In this document: positions 25,469-33,856 of the stretch, piece by piece
How positions within the stretch are numbered: the first letter of the stretch is position 1
Layout: every line of letters begins with the position of its first letter
Assembly: GCF_000719775.1 (NCBI RefSeq)
Contig: NZ_JOHR01000012.1
Location: 264,961-328,960 of the forward strand
Source: Streptomyces sp. NRRL F-5135
GTDB taxonomy: Bacteria > Actinomycetota > Actinomycetes > Streptomycetales > Streptomycetaceae
DNA length: 64,000 nt
Direction: 5' to 3'
The notes under the pieces: model-generated
Databases searched by the model: none
Told to the model about the DNA's origin: nothing
What the model saw: the letters and a program-made list of their open reading frames with translations, nothing else
Made by a program: the position numbers and the translations under genes

Positions 25469-25686
25469 CTCCTCCCGCGACGCCTCCCGCGACTCCTCCC
25501 GCGACTCCTCCCGCGACTCCTCCCGCGACGCCTCTCGTGCCGGCTGCCGTCGCCGACGAGGCCATCGCGACGGCGGCCGGCCACCGGCCCCGCGCGGTGT
25601 ACCCGTACGACACGTACGCTCGTCGAATGCGGAGGAACGACCGGCGTCGAGTGCGGAACGACCTGCCCGCCGGGGTGGCCCGATGA
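25465..25686 (+). CDS. Low-complexity bridge ORF between oxygenase and alkB
   Basis: A 73-residue reading frame that overlaps the upstream stop (ATGA at 25465) and the alkB start (ATGA at 25683). The N-terminus is a TPPA tetrapeptide repeat from 12-bp units; the rest is Arg-rich (YDTYARRMRRNDRRRVRND). There is no recognisable domain. The double overlap suggests that it may be translated mainly to keep ribosomes moving to alkB, or it may be accidental in GC-rich DNA. Confidence 0.35.
   Translation: MTPPATPPATPPATPPATPPATPLVPAAVADEAIATAAGHRPRAVYPYDTYARRMRRNDRRRVRNDLPAGVAR
25467..25538 (+). repeat. Six tandem 12-bp units
   Basis: Units of GACTCCTCCCGC with variants (GACGCC, CTCTCGT in the last) run in phase six times. 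They encode the TPPA repeat. Low-complexity tandem DNA such as this is prone to copy-number change. Confidence 0.85.
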
Positions 25687-26354
25687 GCGCGCTGATCCCA
25701 CGGCCGGCCATGGAGATCGCCCCGGGCGCGGTGCACGTACCCGGCTGGCTCGGCCTCGACCAGCAGCGCGAGCTCGTGGCGGCGTGCCGTGCGTGGGCCA
25801 CCGGCCCGGTCCCCATCCGGCACACGGCGCTGCCGCGCGGCGGCGTCATGTCGGTCAGGACGGTGTGCATCGGCTGGCACTGGCGGCCCTACCGGTACAC
25901 GCGCATCGCCGACGACGTGAACGGACGGCGGGTCTCCGCGTTCCCCGACTGGATGGTCCGGCTGGGCCGCCGCGCCGTCCTGCGGGCGTACGGCGACGAG
26001 GCGGCCGCGGCCGCCTACACACCCGACACCGCGCTGATCAACTTCTACGACGGCCGGGCCAGGCTCGGTATGCACCAGGACAAGGACGAGAAGTCCTCCG
26101 ACCCGGTGGTCTCCCTGTCCATCGGCGACACATGCGTCTTCCGTGTCGGCAACACCGAGACCCGGACCAAGCCCTACACCGACATCGAACTCGCCTCGGG
26201 TGATCTGTTCGTCTTCGGAGGCCCGTCCCGGTACGTCTACCACGGCGTGCCCAAGGTCCACGAAGGCAGCGCCGACCCCGCCACGGGGCTCAGGACCGGG
26301 CGGCTGAACATCACCATGCGGGTCACCGGCCTCCAAGGTCGCTACACCGAGTAG
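25683..26354 (+). CDS. alkB: AlkB-family alkylated-DNA dioxygenase
   Basis: 223 residues. Iron ligands are seen in LGMHQDKDE (HxD) and VYHGVPK (distal His). The AlkB-type RxxxxxR is RLNITMR near the C-terminus, and ALINFYDGRARLGMHQD is the family signature. The enzyme oxidatively demethylates 1-methyladenine and 3-methylcytosine using 2-oxoglutarate. It ends the alkylation-repair operon, three bases before the convergent SpoIIE-type gene. The start overlaps the bridge ORF by ATGA. Confidence 0.93.
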   Translation: MSALIPRPAMEIAPGAVHVPGWLGLDQQRELVAACRAWATGPVPIRHTALPRGGVMSVRTVCIGWHWRPYRYTRIADDVNGRRVSAFPDWMVRLGRRAVLRAYGDEAAAAAYTPDTALINFYDGRARLGMHQDKDEKSSDPVVSLSIGDTCVFRVGNTETRTKPYTDIELASGDLFVFGGPSRYVYHGVPKVHEGSADPATGLRTGRLNITMRVTGLQGRYTE

Positions 26355-26357
26355 GCG

Positions 26358-29003
26358 CTACACCGATGAGGACGGCGACGGAAGGGGCTGCTCCGTCCAG
26401 ATGGTCTTGCCGTGCTGTGTGTGCCTGGTACCCCAGCGTTCGGTGAGCTGGGCCACCAGGAGCAGCCCGCGGCCCCCCTCGTCGAAGACCCGGGCCCGGC
26501 GCAGGTGCGGGGCCGTGTTGCTGGCGTCGGAGACCTCGCAGATCAGGGCGGTGTCGTGGATGAGGCGGAGTTGGATGGGCGGGACGCCGTAGCGGATGGC
26601 GTTGGTGATCAGTTCGCTGACCACGAGTTCCGTGATGAACGAGACCTCGTCCAGCCCCCAGACCGACAGCTGCGCCGCGGTCATCTTCCGCGCCTGGGCC
26701 ACCACTTCCGCGTCCGCGGGCAGGCCCCAGGTGGCGACCTGGGAGGCGTTCAGGCCGCGGGTCCGGGCCAGCAGCAGCGCGACATCGTCCGAGGGCGGGC
26801 CGGAGAGCAGCGCGTTCACCACCTTGTCGCAGGTCAGCTCCAGGGAGGGCGGGGCGGCGGCCAGTACGCGGGACAGCCGGGACAGGCCCATGTCCAGGTC
26901 GCGGGCCTCGGTCTGGATGAGGCCGTTGGTGAACAGGGCGATCAGGGTGCCGTCGGCCAGTTCCAGCTCGGCGGATTCGAAGGGCAGCCCGCCGAGGCCC
27001 AGCGGCGGCCCGGCCGGTACGTCGGGGAAGTGGACGGTGCCGTCCGGCCGCACGAGGGCGGGGGCCGGATGTCCGGCGCGGGCCATGGTGCAGCGGCGGG
27101 AGACCGGGTCGTACACGGCGTAGAGGCAGGTGGCGCCGGTCCCGCCCGCGCCGACCGGCTCGGCCTCGGCGGCGCCTTCGGCACTTCGCGTACCCCGGCT
27201 GCCACCCATACTCCTCATACGCCCCATGCCCCCCGCGCCCCCCGTGCCTCTCATGTCCCTCACGTCTCTCATGGCCGTGCCCCGTACGCCGTCCTCGTCC
27301 GCGGCGGGGCCCTCCTCCCGTTCGAGGCGCAGGACGAGATCGTCGAGGTGGGTGAGCAGTTCGTCGGGCGGCATGTCCACGTCGGCGAGGGTGCGAACCG
27401 CCGTACGCAGCCGCCCCATGGTCGCCGACGCCTGGATGCCGTGCCCCACCACGTCCCCCACCACCAGCGCCACTCTCGCGCCCGAGAGCGGGATGACGTC
27501 GAACCAGTCGCCGCCCACCCCCGCGCCCGATCCCGCAGGCAGATAGCGGGAAGCCACCTCCACCGCCGCCTGCCGGGGTGTCCGCCGGGGCAGCATGCTG
27601 CGCTGCAGGGCCAGCGCGGTCTCGTGCTCGCGCGCGTAGCGGCGGGCGTTGTCGACGCACAGGGCCGCCCTGGCGGCGAGTTCCTCGGCGAGGAGCAGGT
27701 CGTCGGCGTCGAACGGGTCCGGGCTGCGGTGCCGTACGAACTGGGCCAGCCCCAGCAGCACGCCCCGCGCCAGCAGTGGTACGAGGAGGAACGAGTGGAT
27801 GCCGTGCGCAGCCACCTTCCCCGAGCGGGCCGGATCGCGCGCCAGCCAGGCCCGCGTGTCCGGGCTGTCGACCGGATACAGCGCCGACTTCCCGGTGGCC
27901 AGTGTCCGGGCCATGGGGGAGTCCTCGGGGTAGCGCTCGGCCTCACCCGTCGGGATCGCGGCCTCCGGGCAGCCGGGCAGTACCGAGTGCTGCGCGGTCC
28001 GGCACAGGACCACCGGCTCGGCGGTCCCCACCGGTCCCAGGGGCTCGACGGGTTCCGAAGGTCCCACCGGTCCATGGGGCCCCACCGGCCACGGAGACTC
28101 CGTCGATGCCGGGGGCTCCGTCGGCTCCGGGAATTCATCCGGTCCCGGGTGCTCCAGGTGCTCCATCGGCTTCGGGGGCGGCGGCGACGCGTGCCCAGGT
28201 CGCCCCGGTGGCTCCGGCTGTCCTGGCGGTCCCGGCCGGCAACGCGGCCCCGGACGGCCCGGTGTTCCCGGACGGCCCGGTGGTGCCGGACGGCCCGGTG
28301 GTGCCGGCGGTGTCGTTCCTCGGACGTTGTTCGGACCGTACGAGACGACAGGTTCCAGCAGGTCCACCGCGACGAAGTCGGCGAACTGCTCGGTCGCCAC
28401 CTCCGCCAGCTCCTGGGCCGTCCGCGCCACGTCCAAGGTGGTGCCGATACGGACACCGGCCGCGTTCACGACGGTCAGCCGCTGCCGGGCCCGGTACCGC
28501 GCCGTGGTGTCGAGCGCGGCCAGCGCCACGCCCCGTACCGTCCCCGCGGGATCCTTCAGCGGGTAGACGATGGACGACCAGGCATGCGCCCGGCCTTCGC
28601 CCGGGGCCTCGGTGAACATCTCCGCGGTCATCTGTTCCCCGGTACGGAGCACCTGGCTCATCATCTCCTCGAGCTGCTCGGCGGCGGGGCCCGGGTAGAT
28701 CTCCGTCGGGCGAAGGCCGTCGAGGCGGCCCACCTGGGAGTTCATGACGCGCCGCCCCTCGGCGCTGCCGCCCGTCAGGCGGCCCTCGTCGTCGTAGATG
28801 CCGATGAGGATGGGCATCTGGTCCAGCGCCCACTCCCGGAGCGCAGCGGCCGGGGCGCCGCGCTCGCGCTCCTGGTCTTCGCCCTGAGCCCGGCCCCGGC
28901 CTTCGTCCCGGCCCCGGCCCTGGTCCTCCCGGCCCCGGCCCTGGTCCTGGCCTTCCGAGGGTGGTTCCGTACCGTTCGGGGGCGCTGGTCGCTCGTCGCT
29001 CAT
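26358..29003 (-). CDS. PAS-GAF-SpoIIE phosphatase with C-terminal RsbW-like domain
   Basis: 881 residues from ATG 29003; an in-frame TTG at 29018 is possible. An Arg/Gly/Glu-rich head is followed by PAS (~50-170; MPILIGIYDDEGRLTGGS), then GAF (~185-430). The GAF is interrupted by a Pro/Gly/Glu-rich insertion of roughly 110 residues (APPGRPGTPGRP-type repeats, then EHPGPDEFPEPTEP). SpoIIE PP2C runs ~440-700 (GDWFDVIPLSGARVALVVGDVVGHG, FTNGLIQTEARDLD). HATPase_c_2 ends it (ELVVSELITNAIRYG, DEGGRGLLLVAQLTERWG). Such proteins dephosphorylate anti-sigma-factor antagonists while the last domain may phosphorylate the same type of partner. The input signal is unknown. It converges on alkB. Confidence 0.9.
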   Translation of the reverse strand: MSDERPAPPNGTEPPSEGQDQGRGREDQGRGRDEGRGRAQGEDQERERGAPAAALREWALDQMPILIGIYDDEGRLTGGSAEGRRVMNSQVGRLDGLRPTEIYPGPAAEQLEEMMSQVLRTGEQMTAEMFTEAPGEGRAHAWSSIVYPLKDPAGTVRGVALAALDTTARYRARQRLTVVNAAGVRIGTTLDVARTAQELAEVATEQFADFVAVDLLEPVVSYGPNNVRGTTPPAPPGRPAPPGRPGTPGRPGPRCRPGPPGQPEPPGRPGHASPPPPKPMEHLEHPGPDEFPEPTEPPASTESPWPVGPHGPVGPSEPVEPLGPVGTAEPVVLCRTAQHSVLPGCPEAAIPTGEAERYPEDSPMARTLATGKSALYPVDSPDTRAWLARDPARSGKVAAHGIHSFLLVPLLARGVLLGLAQFVRHRSPDPFDADDLLLAEELAARAALCVDNARRYAREHETALALQRSMLPRRTPRQAAVEVASRYLPAGSGAGVGGDWFDVIPLSGARVALVVGDVVGHGIQASATMGRLRTAVRTLADVDMPPDELLTHLDDLVLRLEREEGPAADEDGVRGTAMRDVRDMRGTGGAGGMGRMRSMGGSRGTRSAEGAAEAEPVGAGGTGATCLYAVYDPVSRRCTMARAGHPAPALVRPDGTVHFPDVPAGPPLGLGGLPFESAELELADGTLIALFTNGLIQTEARDLDMGLSRLSRVLAAAPPSLELTCDKVVNALLSGPPSDDVALLLARTRGLNASQVATWGLPADAEVVAQARKMTAAQLSVWGLDEVSFITELVVSELITNAIRYGVPPIQLRLIHDTALICEVSDASNTAPHLRRARVFDEGGRGLLLVAQLTERWGTRHTQHGKTIWTEQPLPSPSSSV

Positions 29004-29131
29004 CACTCGTCCCGGCAAGTAGGGGCCCCGGCCTCGCCCGCTCCCGGGCCGGTGCTCTCACCGTTACCACCACCTGGGGCGCCCCGCGATTCGGCGGCGG
29101 CCAGGTGGTACGCCCGTCCGGACGCGAGCCG

Positions 29132-30670
29132 TCAGGACCGCTTCACCTGGATGGCGAAAGTCCCGTCCGCCTCCTCCGAGACGACCGTGATCTCGACGCC
29201 GTTGTCGTCGTCCACGAACGTCTCGCCCGGCCGGTACGGCGCGTCCGACAGCTCCGCGTGCACGTTCGGGCGTCGCGTACAGCCCCCGCTGTCGCGTTTG
29301 GCGTCCGACACGGTGACCGGTCCGCGCCCGGTGTCGACGTCGGAGTCCACGCGGTAGATCAGAACGCCCGGTTCGCACACGGCCTCGTCGTTGCCCGCAC
29401 GCGTCCGTACCTCCACCGCGTAACCCGACTCCTCCGACACCGGTACGAAGGCCAGCTTCGGGCCGCCCGCGACCGCCAGCGGCCCCAGGACGTGCTCGCT
29501 GACGCCCGGCTCCGCGGCGCAGGCGACCTGCTCGTCGTCGAGCCAGCCGAGCTTCCACTTGTGCCAGCCCAGCAGGTCGTTGTTCGCCCCCCAGTCCTCG
29601 GACATGATGTCCCAGTGCCCCACGGCGCCGCCGCCGTCCGACGTATAGAGGTCGGGGAGGCCGAAGACATGGCCGTTCTCGTGCGGCAGCACCCGGTAGC
29701 CGGTCCTGCCGTACGATCCCGAGCCGTCGTCCTGGCGGCCGTAGACGAAGGACGTGTTCGCGAGCGGCACGCCGTCGGCCTGCGGGGCGTCCGCGTTGCC
29801 GGAGAAGGTGACGGACAGGACGGTGTCCAGCGCCGAGGGGCCGGCGTTCGGCGTGACCAGGACGTTGACCAGGTCGTACGCGCTGAAGTCCACCTTCGGG
29901 TCCGCCATGGCGACGATGTCCTCCACCAGCCGCCGGTAACCGGGCTCGTACGGTGCTCCGCGCTCTATCCCGTACTGCTTGAAGGGCAGCGGCATCCGCA
30001 GCCAGTCCTTCAGCGGGGCCTCGGGACGGTAGTCGAGCCGGCCGTACGAACTGGTCCTGAACCACTCCGACGTCTGCGGGAAGAACTCCGCGAGCCGGTC
30101 GAGCGCCTTGCCCCGGCCCTTGGCGTCCGGGAAGTCGATCATGAGGTTGAGGGCCCGGACCCGGCCGGTGGAGCGGACGTAACCCGGTGGTGTGGGCAGC
30201 CCCTCCGACATCTGGACGACCGCGGTGGAGGAGATACGGCACGGGTCGAGCGGGGCGTCGTCGGTGCCCGCCACGGGGCCGGCCGAGGCGCGGGTGGGGG
30301 CGGAGAGCGAGGAACTGCCCGTGGTGAGGGCGGCGAGGGTGAGCGCCGCGAGGCCGGCGAGCGCGCCGATACGGCGGGGGCCGCGGCAGTTGCCGGAAGG
30401 GGCGGGGGCGCTGTGGTCGGCATGGCCGCCGCGCTGGTCGTGCTGGTCGTGCTGGTCGTGCTGGTCGTGTTCAGTGTGTTCGGCGTGCTTGCCAGGCCTG
30501 TCGCGCCCGGCGTTTCTGTCAGGTCTGTCAGGTCCGCCGGGGCTGTCGTGCCTGTCGGCGCGGGTGGCGCCGGGCCGCGTGGGGCTCGCCCGGCCGGAGC
30601 CCTGGCCACCGCTTCCGGCTATCTCGCCGGTGCTCTGTATCCGACGCCTGTGCCGCATCCTGTGCTGCAT
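29132..30670 (-). CDS. Secreted M6-family metalloprotease-like protein
   Basis: 512 residues as the full open frame. The mature part carries the zinc signature HENGHVFGLPDLY, with a downstream Met turn region VGHWDIMSEDWGANN. It begins with LNLMIDFPDAKGRGK and FRTSSYGRLDY, typical of the M6 (immune inhibitor A-like) domain. Export is suggested by IGALAGLAALTLAALTTGSSS at ~95-115. The ~90 residues before it are Arg/Asp/His-rich with a HDQ repeat, unusually long for a signal peptide, so the true start may be further in. It is divergent from the TetR gene. No C-terminal membrane or cell-wall anchor is visible. Confidence 0.82.
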   Translation of the reverse strand: MQHRMRHRRRIQSTGEIAGSGGQGSGRASPTRPGATRADRHDSPGGPDRPDRNAGRDRPGKHAEHTEHDQHDQHDQHDQRGGHADHSAPAPSGNCRGPRRIGALAGLAALTLAALTTGSSSLSAPTRASAGPVAGTDDAPLDPCRISSTAVVQMSEGLPTPPGYVRSTGRVRALNLMIDFPDAKGRGKALDRLAEFFPQTSEWFRTSSYGRLDYRPEAPLKDWLRMPLPFKQYGIERGAPYEPGYRRLVEDIVAMADPKVDFSAYDLVNVLVTPNAGPSALDTVLSVTFSGNADAPQADGVPLANTSFVYGRQDDGSGSYGRTGYRVLPHENGHVFGLPDLYTSDGGGAVGHWDIMSEDWGANNDLLGWHKWKLGWLDDEQVACAAEPGVSEHVLGPLAVAGGPKLAFVPVSEESGYAVEVRTRAGNDEAVCEPGVLIYRVDSDVDTGRGPVTVSDAKRDSGGCTRRPNVHAELSDAPYRPGETFVDDDNGVEITVVSEEADGTFAIQVKRS

Positions 30671-30832
30671 GTGGTCGCCTTCGGGTCCACCGGCAGTCGG
30701 CCGTCCGGACTGCCCTCTGTCCGATCAACCTCCCTCGCGCGGCGCGTCGGCGCTCGCTGGGTGCGCCGATCGTGGGTTCTTTCGTCGGCCAGGCATATGT
30801 GTCCCGGGTCACAGCGGCCCGCTGAAATAACC

Positions 30833-30887
30833 GGGGATCGCTTCCCCGTTTACCTGTGCGTCCTGTCGAAACGGGGAACGAATCCCC
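30833..30887. promoter_or_regulatory. Paired palindromic operators upstream of the TetR gene
   Basis: Two 15-bp sites, GGGGATCGCTTCCCC at 30833 and GGGGAACGAATCCCC at 30873, together form a larger inverted repeat with arms that match at 16 of 19 positions. They lie 51-105 bases before the TetR start and also upstream of the divergent protease gene, as expected for TetR autoregulation. Confidence 0.75.
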
Positions 30888-30937
30888 GATTCGTCAGGCC
30901 GGACGACGAACGACACGGAGTGAAAGGCCGGACCGAC

Positions 30938-31591
30938 GTGACCATCACCGCCGCAACCGAAGCGCGCCGGCCCCACCGCCCTCGCGCGGACGCGCTGCGC
31001 AACCGGGAACGGATCGTGACGGCCGCCCGGGAGATCTTCGTGGAGTACGGCCCCGACGCTCCGCTGGACGAGATCGCCCGGCGCGCCGGCATCGGTAACG
31101 CCACGCTCTACCGGCACTTCACCGACCGGAGTGCCCTGGTGCACGCCGTCGTGCTGTACGTCGTGGGTCGTGTCGGGGACATGGCGGAGCGGAGTGTCAC
31201 CGAGGAGGGCGACCCGTTCGCCGCGCTGCGCCGTTTCGCGCATGCGGCGATCGACGAACGCATCGGCGCGCTCTGTCCCATGCTCTCCAGCGCGTTCGAC
31301 CGGACCGACCCCATCCTGGAGGCAGGCCGCACCCGCCTCGAGGGCGCGGTGGAGGGGCTGATGGAGCGGGCGCGGCGGGCCGGACGGCTCCGTACGGACG
31401 TCGCCGTGGGGGACCTGATGGTCGCGCTGTCGCAGCTCACCCGTCCGCTGCCCGGCACCTGCTGCCTGGACATGGACAGGTTCGCCCACCGGCACCTCCA
31501 GCTCTACCTGGACGGCTTGGAGGCGCCCGCCCGGTCCGAACTGCCCGGCTCCGCCGCGACCTTGGAGGACTTGCGCGGCGCGGTCGGCTGA
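30938..31591 (+). CDS. TetR-family transcriptional regulator
   Basis: 217 residues from GTG 30938 (AAAGG upstream); a GTG at 30920 is less well placed. The N-terminal HTH reads RIVTAAREIFVEYGPDAPLDEIARRAGIGNATLYRHF, a textbook TetR head. The ligand domain has a helical composition with GALCPMLSSAFDRTD. It lies upstream of, and in line with, the MFS exporter at 32012, so it is the likely repressor of that pump and of itself through the palindromes at 30833-30887. Confidence 0.93.
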   Translation: MTITAATEARRPHRPRADALRNRERIVTAAREIFVEYGPDAPLDEIARRAGIGNATLYRHFTDRSALVHAVVLYVVGRVGDMAERSVTEEGDPFAALRRFAHAAIDERIGALCPMLSSAFDRTDPILEAGRTRLEGAVEGLMERARRAGRLRTDVAVGDLMVALSQLTRPLPGTCCLDMDRFAHRHLQLYLDGLEAPARSELPGSAATLEDLRGAVG

Positions 31592-32011
31592 TGCGCGCAG
31601 ACCCTGCCGACGTCGCCAGCTGAGCGCCCCGATCCCCGCCGGTTCCCGCCCGACCCTCGCCGGTTCCTGCCCGATCCCCGCCGGTTCCCGCCCGACCCTC
31701 GCCGGTTCCTACCCGATTCCCTCCGGTTCCTGCCCGATCCCCGCCCGTTTCTGCCCGACCTTCGCCCGGCTCTCGGCTGGCCCCGTCGGCCCGTCATCTC
31801 CCCCGTTCTCGCCACCACCGCCCTGCCTGTCCCTTGCCTACCGCCACCGCCTGCCCATCTCCTGCCTACCTTCCATCTCCTGCCTACCTTCCATCGCCTG
31901 GTCATCGACTGCTCCCGGCGACTCCATGACTTCGTAAGACAGGCAGCGTCGCCTGCTCTTACGTCCGTACGTCCGTTTTTCATACATACGCATCGCTAGG
32001 TGGACACCTCC
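31592..32011. other. Intergenic TetR-MFS region with 21-bp repeats and an inverted repeat
   Basis: No supportable gene. Six imperfect 21-bp units (GCCGGTTCCCGCCCGACCCTC type) run from 31638 to 31763. An inverted repeat CGTAAGACAGGC / GCCTGCTCTTACG lies at 31933-31963, about 50 bases before the MFS start, and is a candidate operator. The leftward open frame across the repeats encodes only a RGSGRNR-like heptad repeat and is not believed. Confidence 0.7.
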
Positions 32012-33622
32012 ATGTCTCAATCACCCGGAATCCGATCTTCCGAATCGGGCTCCGCATCCGTCGACGGCCCCGCCCGCCCTGCCGGCTCCGTCGGCCTCTC
32101 AGGCCGTACCGGCCTCCCTGACCCCAGTCGCTGGAGGGCCCTGGTCTTCATCGCGCTCGCGCAGCTGATGGTCGTCCTCGACGCGACGATCGTGAACATC
32201 GCGCTCCCCTCCGCGCAGCAGGACCTGGGCATATCGGAGGCCAACAAGCAGTGGGTCATCACGGCCTACGCCCTGGCCTTCGGCGGTCTGCTGCTCTTCG
32301 GGGGCCGCGTCGCCGACCTGTGGGGACGTAAGCGCGCCTTCGTGGTCGGTCTGCTCGGCTTCGCCGCCGCCTCGGCCATCGGCGGTGCCGCCGGCAACGA
32401 GGCGATGCTGCTGGGCGCCCGCGCGCTCCAGGGCGTCTTCGGCGCGCTGCTCGCGCCCGCCGCGCTGTCACTGCTCGCGGTGATGTTCACCGACGCGAAG
32501 GAGCGGGCGAAGGCGTTCGGGATCTATGGCGCGATCGCCGGTGGCGGCGGCGCCGTCGGCCTGATCCTGGGCGGTTTCCTGACCGAATACCTGGACTGGC
32601 GCTGGACCTTCTTCGTCAACATCCCGTTTGCGATCGTGGCCGCGCTCGGCGCGTACTTCGTGATCCGCGAGCCCTCCGGCGACCGTAATCGTTCCCCGCT
32701 GGACGTCCCCGGCGTGGTGCTGTCCACGCTCGGCCTGGTGTCGCTGGTGTACGGCTTCACGCGCGCCGAGTCCGACGGCTGGACCGATGCCGTGACGATC
32801 CTCCTCTTCGTCGCGTCCGTGGTCCTGCTGGCCGTGTTCGCGGCCGTCGAGTCGCGGGTCGAACACCCGCTGCTGCCCCTGCGTGTTGTCGCCAACCGCA
32901 ACCGCGGTGGCGTCTACCTCTCGCTCGGCCTCGCCGTGATCGGAATGTTCGGGCTCTTCCTCTTCCTGACGTACTACCTCCAGATCGTGCGCGGGTACTC
33001 GCCGGTCAAGACCGGTTTCGCCTTCCTGCCGATGATCGTCGGCATGATCACGGGCTCGACGCAGATCGGCGCACGGCTGATGACGCGCGTTCCGGCGCGG
33101 CTGCTGATGGGGCCGGGCTTCCTGCTCGCCGCCGTCGGCATGCTGCTGCTGACACAGCTGGACATCGACACCTCGTATCTGGGCCTCATCCTGCCCGCGC
33201 AGCTGATGCTCGGCCTCGGGATGGGTACGGCGTTCATGCCGGCCATGTCCCTCGCCACGCACGGCATCGAACCGCGTGACGCGGGTGTCGCCTCGGCGAT
33301 GGTCAACACGTCGCAGCAGGTGGGCGGCGCGATCGGCACGGCGCTGCTGAACACCATCGCGGCCTCCGCGACGACGGCTTACATCACGGCGCACGCGGCG
33401 GCCGCCGGTGATGCGAAGCTGCTGGAGCTGCGGGCCATGGTCGACGGCTTCACCAGCGCCATCTGGTGGGCGGTCGGCATCCTGGCCGTCGCCGCGGCGA
33501 TCGCGCTGACCTTCGTCAACGCCGGCCGCCCGGGAGCCGCGTCCGCGAAGCCGGGCGCCGGTGACCTCCAGGGTGCCGGGGCCGCCGAGGACGAGGCGCG
33601 GCTGCCGGTCGTGATGCACTGA
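32012..33622 (+). CDS. MFS drug exporter, DHA2 (EmrB/QacA) type, 14 TM
   Basis: 536 residues from ATG 32012; GTG 32000 is an alternative. Hydrophobic segments span most of the protein. Motif A-like FGGRVADLWGRKRAF and the DHA2 signature LDATIVNIALPSAQQDLGIS are clear, and GAIAGGGGAVGLILGGFL is motif C of antiporters. About fourteen membrane helices fit the length. It should export a cationic or hydrophobic compound by proton antiport. Probable control is by the upstream TetR protein. Confidence 0.92.
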   Translation: MSQSPGIRSSESGSASVDGPARPAGSVGLSGRTGLPDPSRWRALVFIALAQLMVVLDATIVNIALPSAQQDLGISEANKQWVITAYALAFGGLLLFGGRVADLWGRKRAFVVGLLGFAAASAIGGAAGNEAMLLGARALQGVFGALLAPAALSLLAVMFTDAKERAKAFGIYGAIAGGGGAVGLILGGFLTEYLDWRWTFFVNIPFAIVAALGAYFVIREPSGDRNRSPLDVPGVVLSTLGLVSLVYGFTRAESDGWTDAVTILLFVASVVLLAVFAAVESRVEHPLLPLRVVANRNRGGVYLSLGLAVIGMFGLFLFLTYYLQIVRGYSPVKTGFAFLPMIVGMITGSTQIGARLMTRVPARLLMGPGFLLAAVGMLLLTQLDIDTSYLGLILPAQLMLGLGMGTAFMPAMSLATHGIEPRDAGVASAMVNTSQQVGGAIGTALLNTIAASATTAYITAHAAAAGDAKLLELRAMVDGFTSAIWWAVGILAVAAAIALTFVNAGRPGAASAKPGAGDLQGAGAAEDEARLPVVMH

Positions 33623-33665
33623 CCGTACGGCTCATGCCTCGTGCCGCGGGCCTGGCCTGAGGGAC

Positions 33666-33712
33666 GTACGGCCCGGAGCGCTCCCCCTTTCGGGGACCAC
33701 TCCGGGCCGTAC
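33666..33712. terminator. Hairpin between MFS and marR
   Basis: A perfect 13-bp stem (GTACGGCCCGGAG with CTCCGGGCCGTAC) around a 21-base loop, 43 bases after the MFS stop. It may terminate transcription from both sides of this convergent junction. Confidence 0.75.
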
Positions 33713-33738
33713 GCGATGCTCGTTGCTCGGCCGGCCAC

Positions 33739-33853
33739 CGGACCATCGGCACCGGGCCACCGGCACCGGACCATCGGCACCGGACCACTGGACCACCGGA
33801 CCACTGGCACCGGACCACCGGCACCGGACCACCTGCACCGGACCACCTGCACC
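33739..33853. repeat. GGACCACCGGCACC-type tandem repeats
   Basis: About eight imperfect 12-15-bp units of GGACCAYCGGCACC fill the space between the MFS terminator and the MarR stop. They have no coding value, since the frames give only RWSGAGGPVPVV-like repeats. Confidence 0.75.
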
Positions 33854-33856
33854 GAC

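Noticed and set aside
26412..29357. 981-residue frame on the plus strand
   Set aside because: Antisense to the PAS-GAF-SpoIIE gene; composition is Arg/Gly/Val-rich without a domain.
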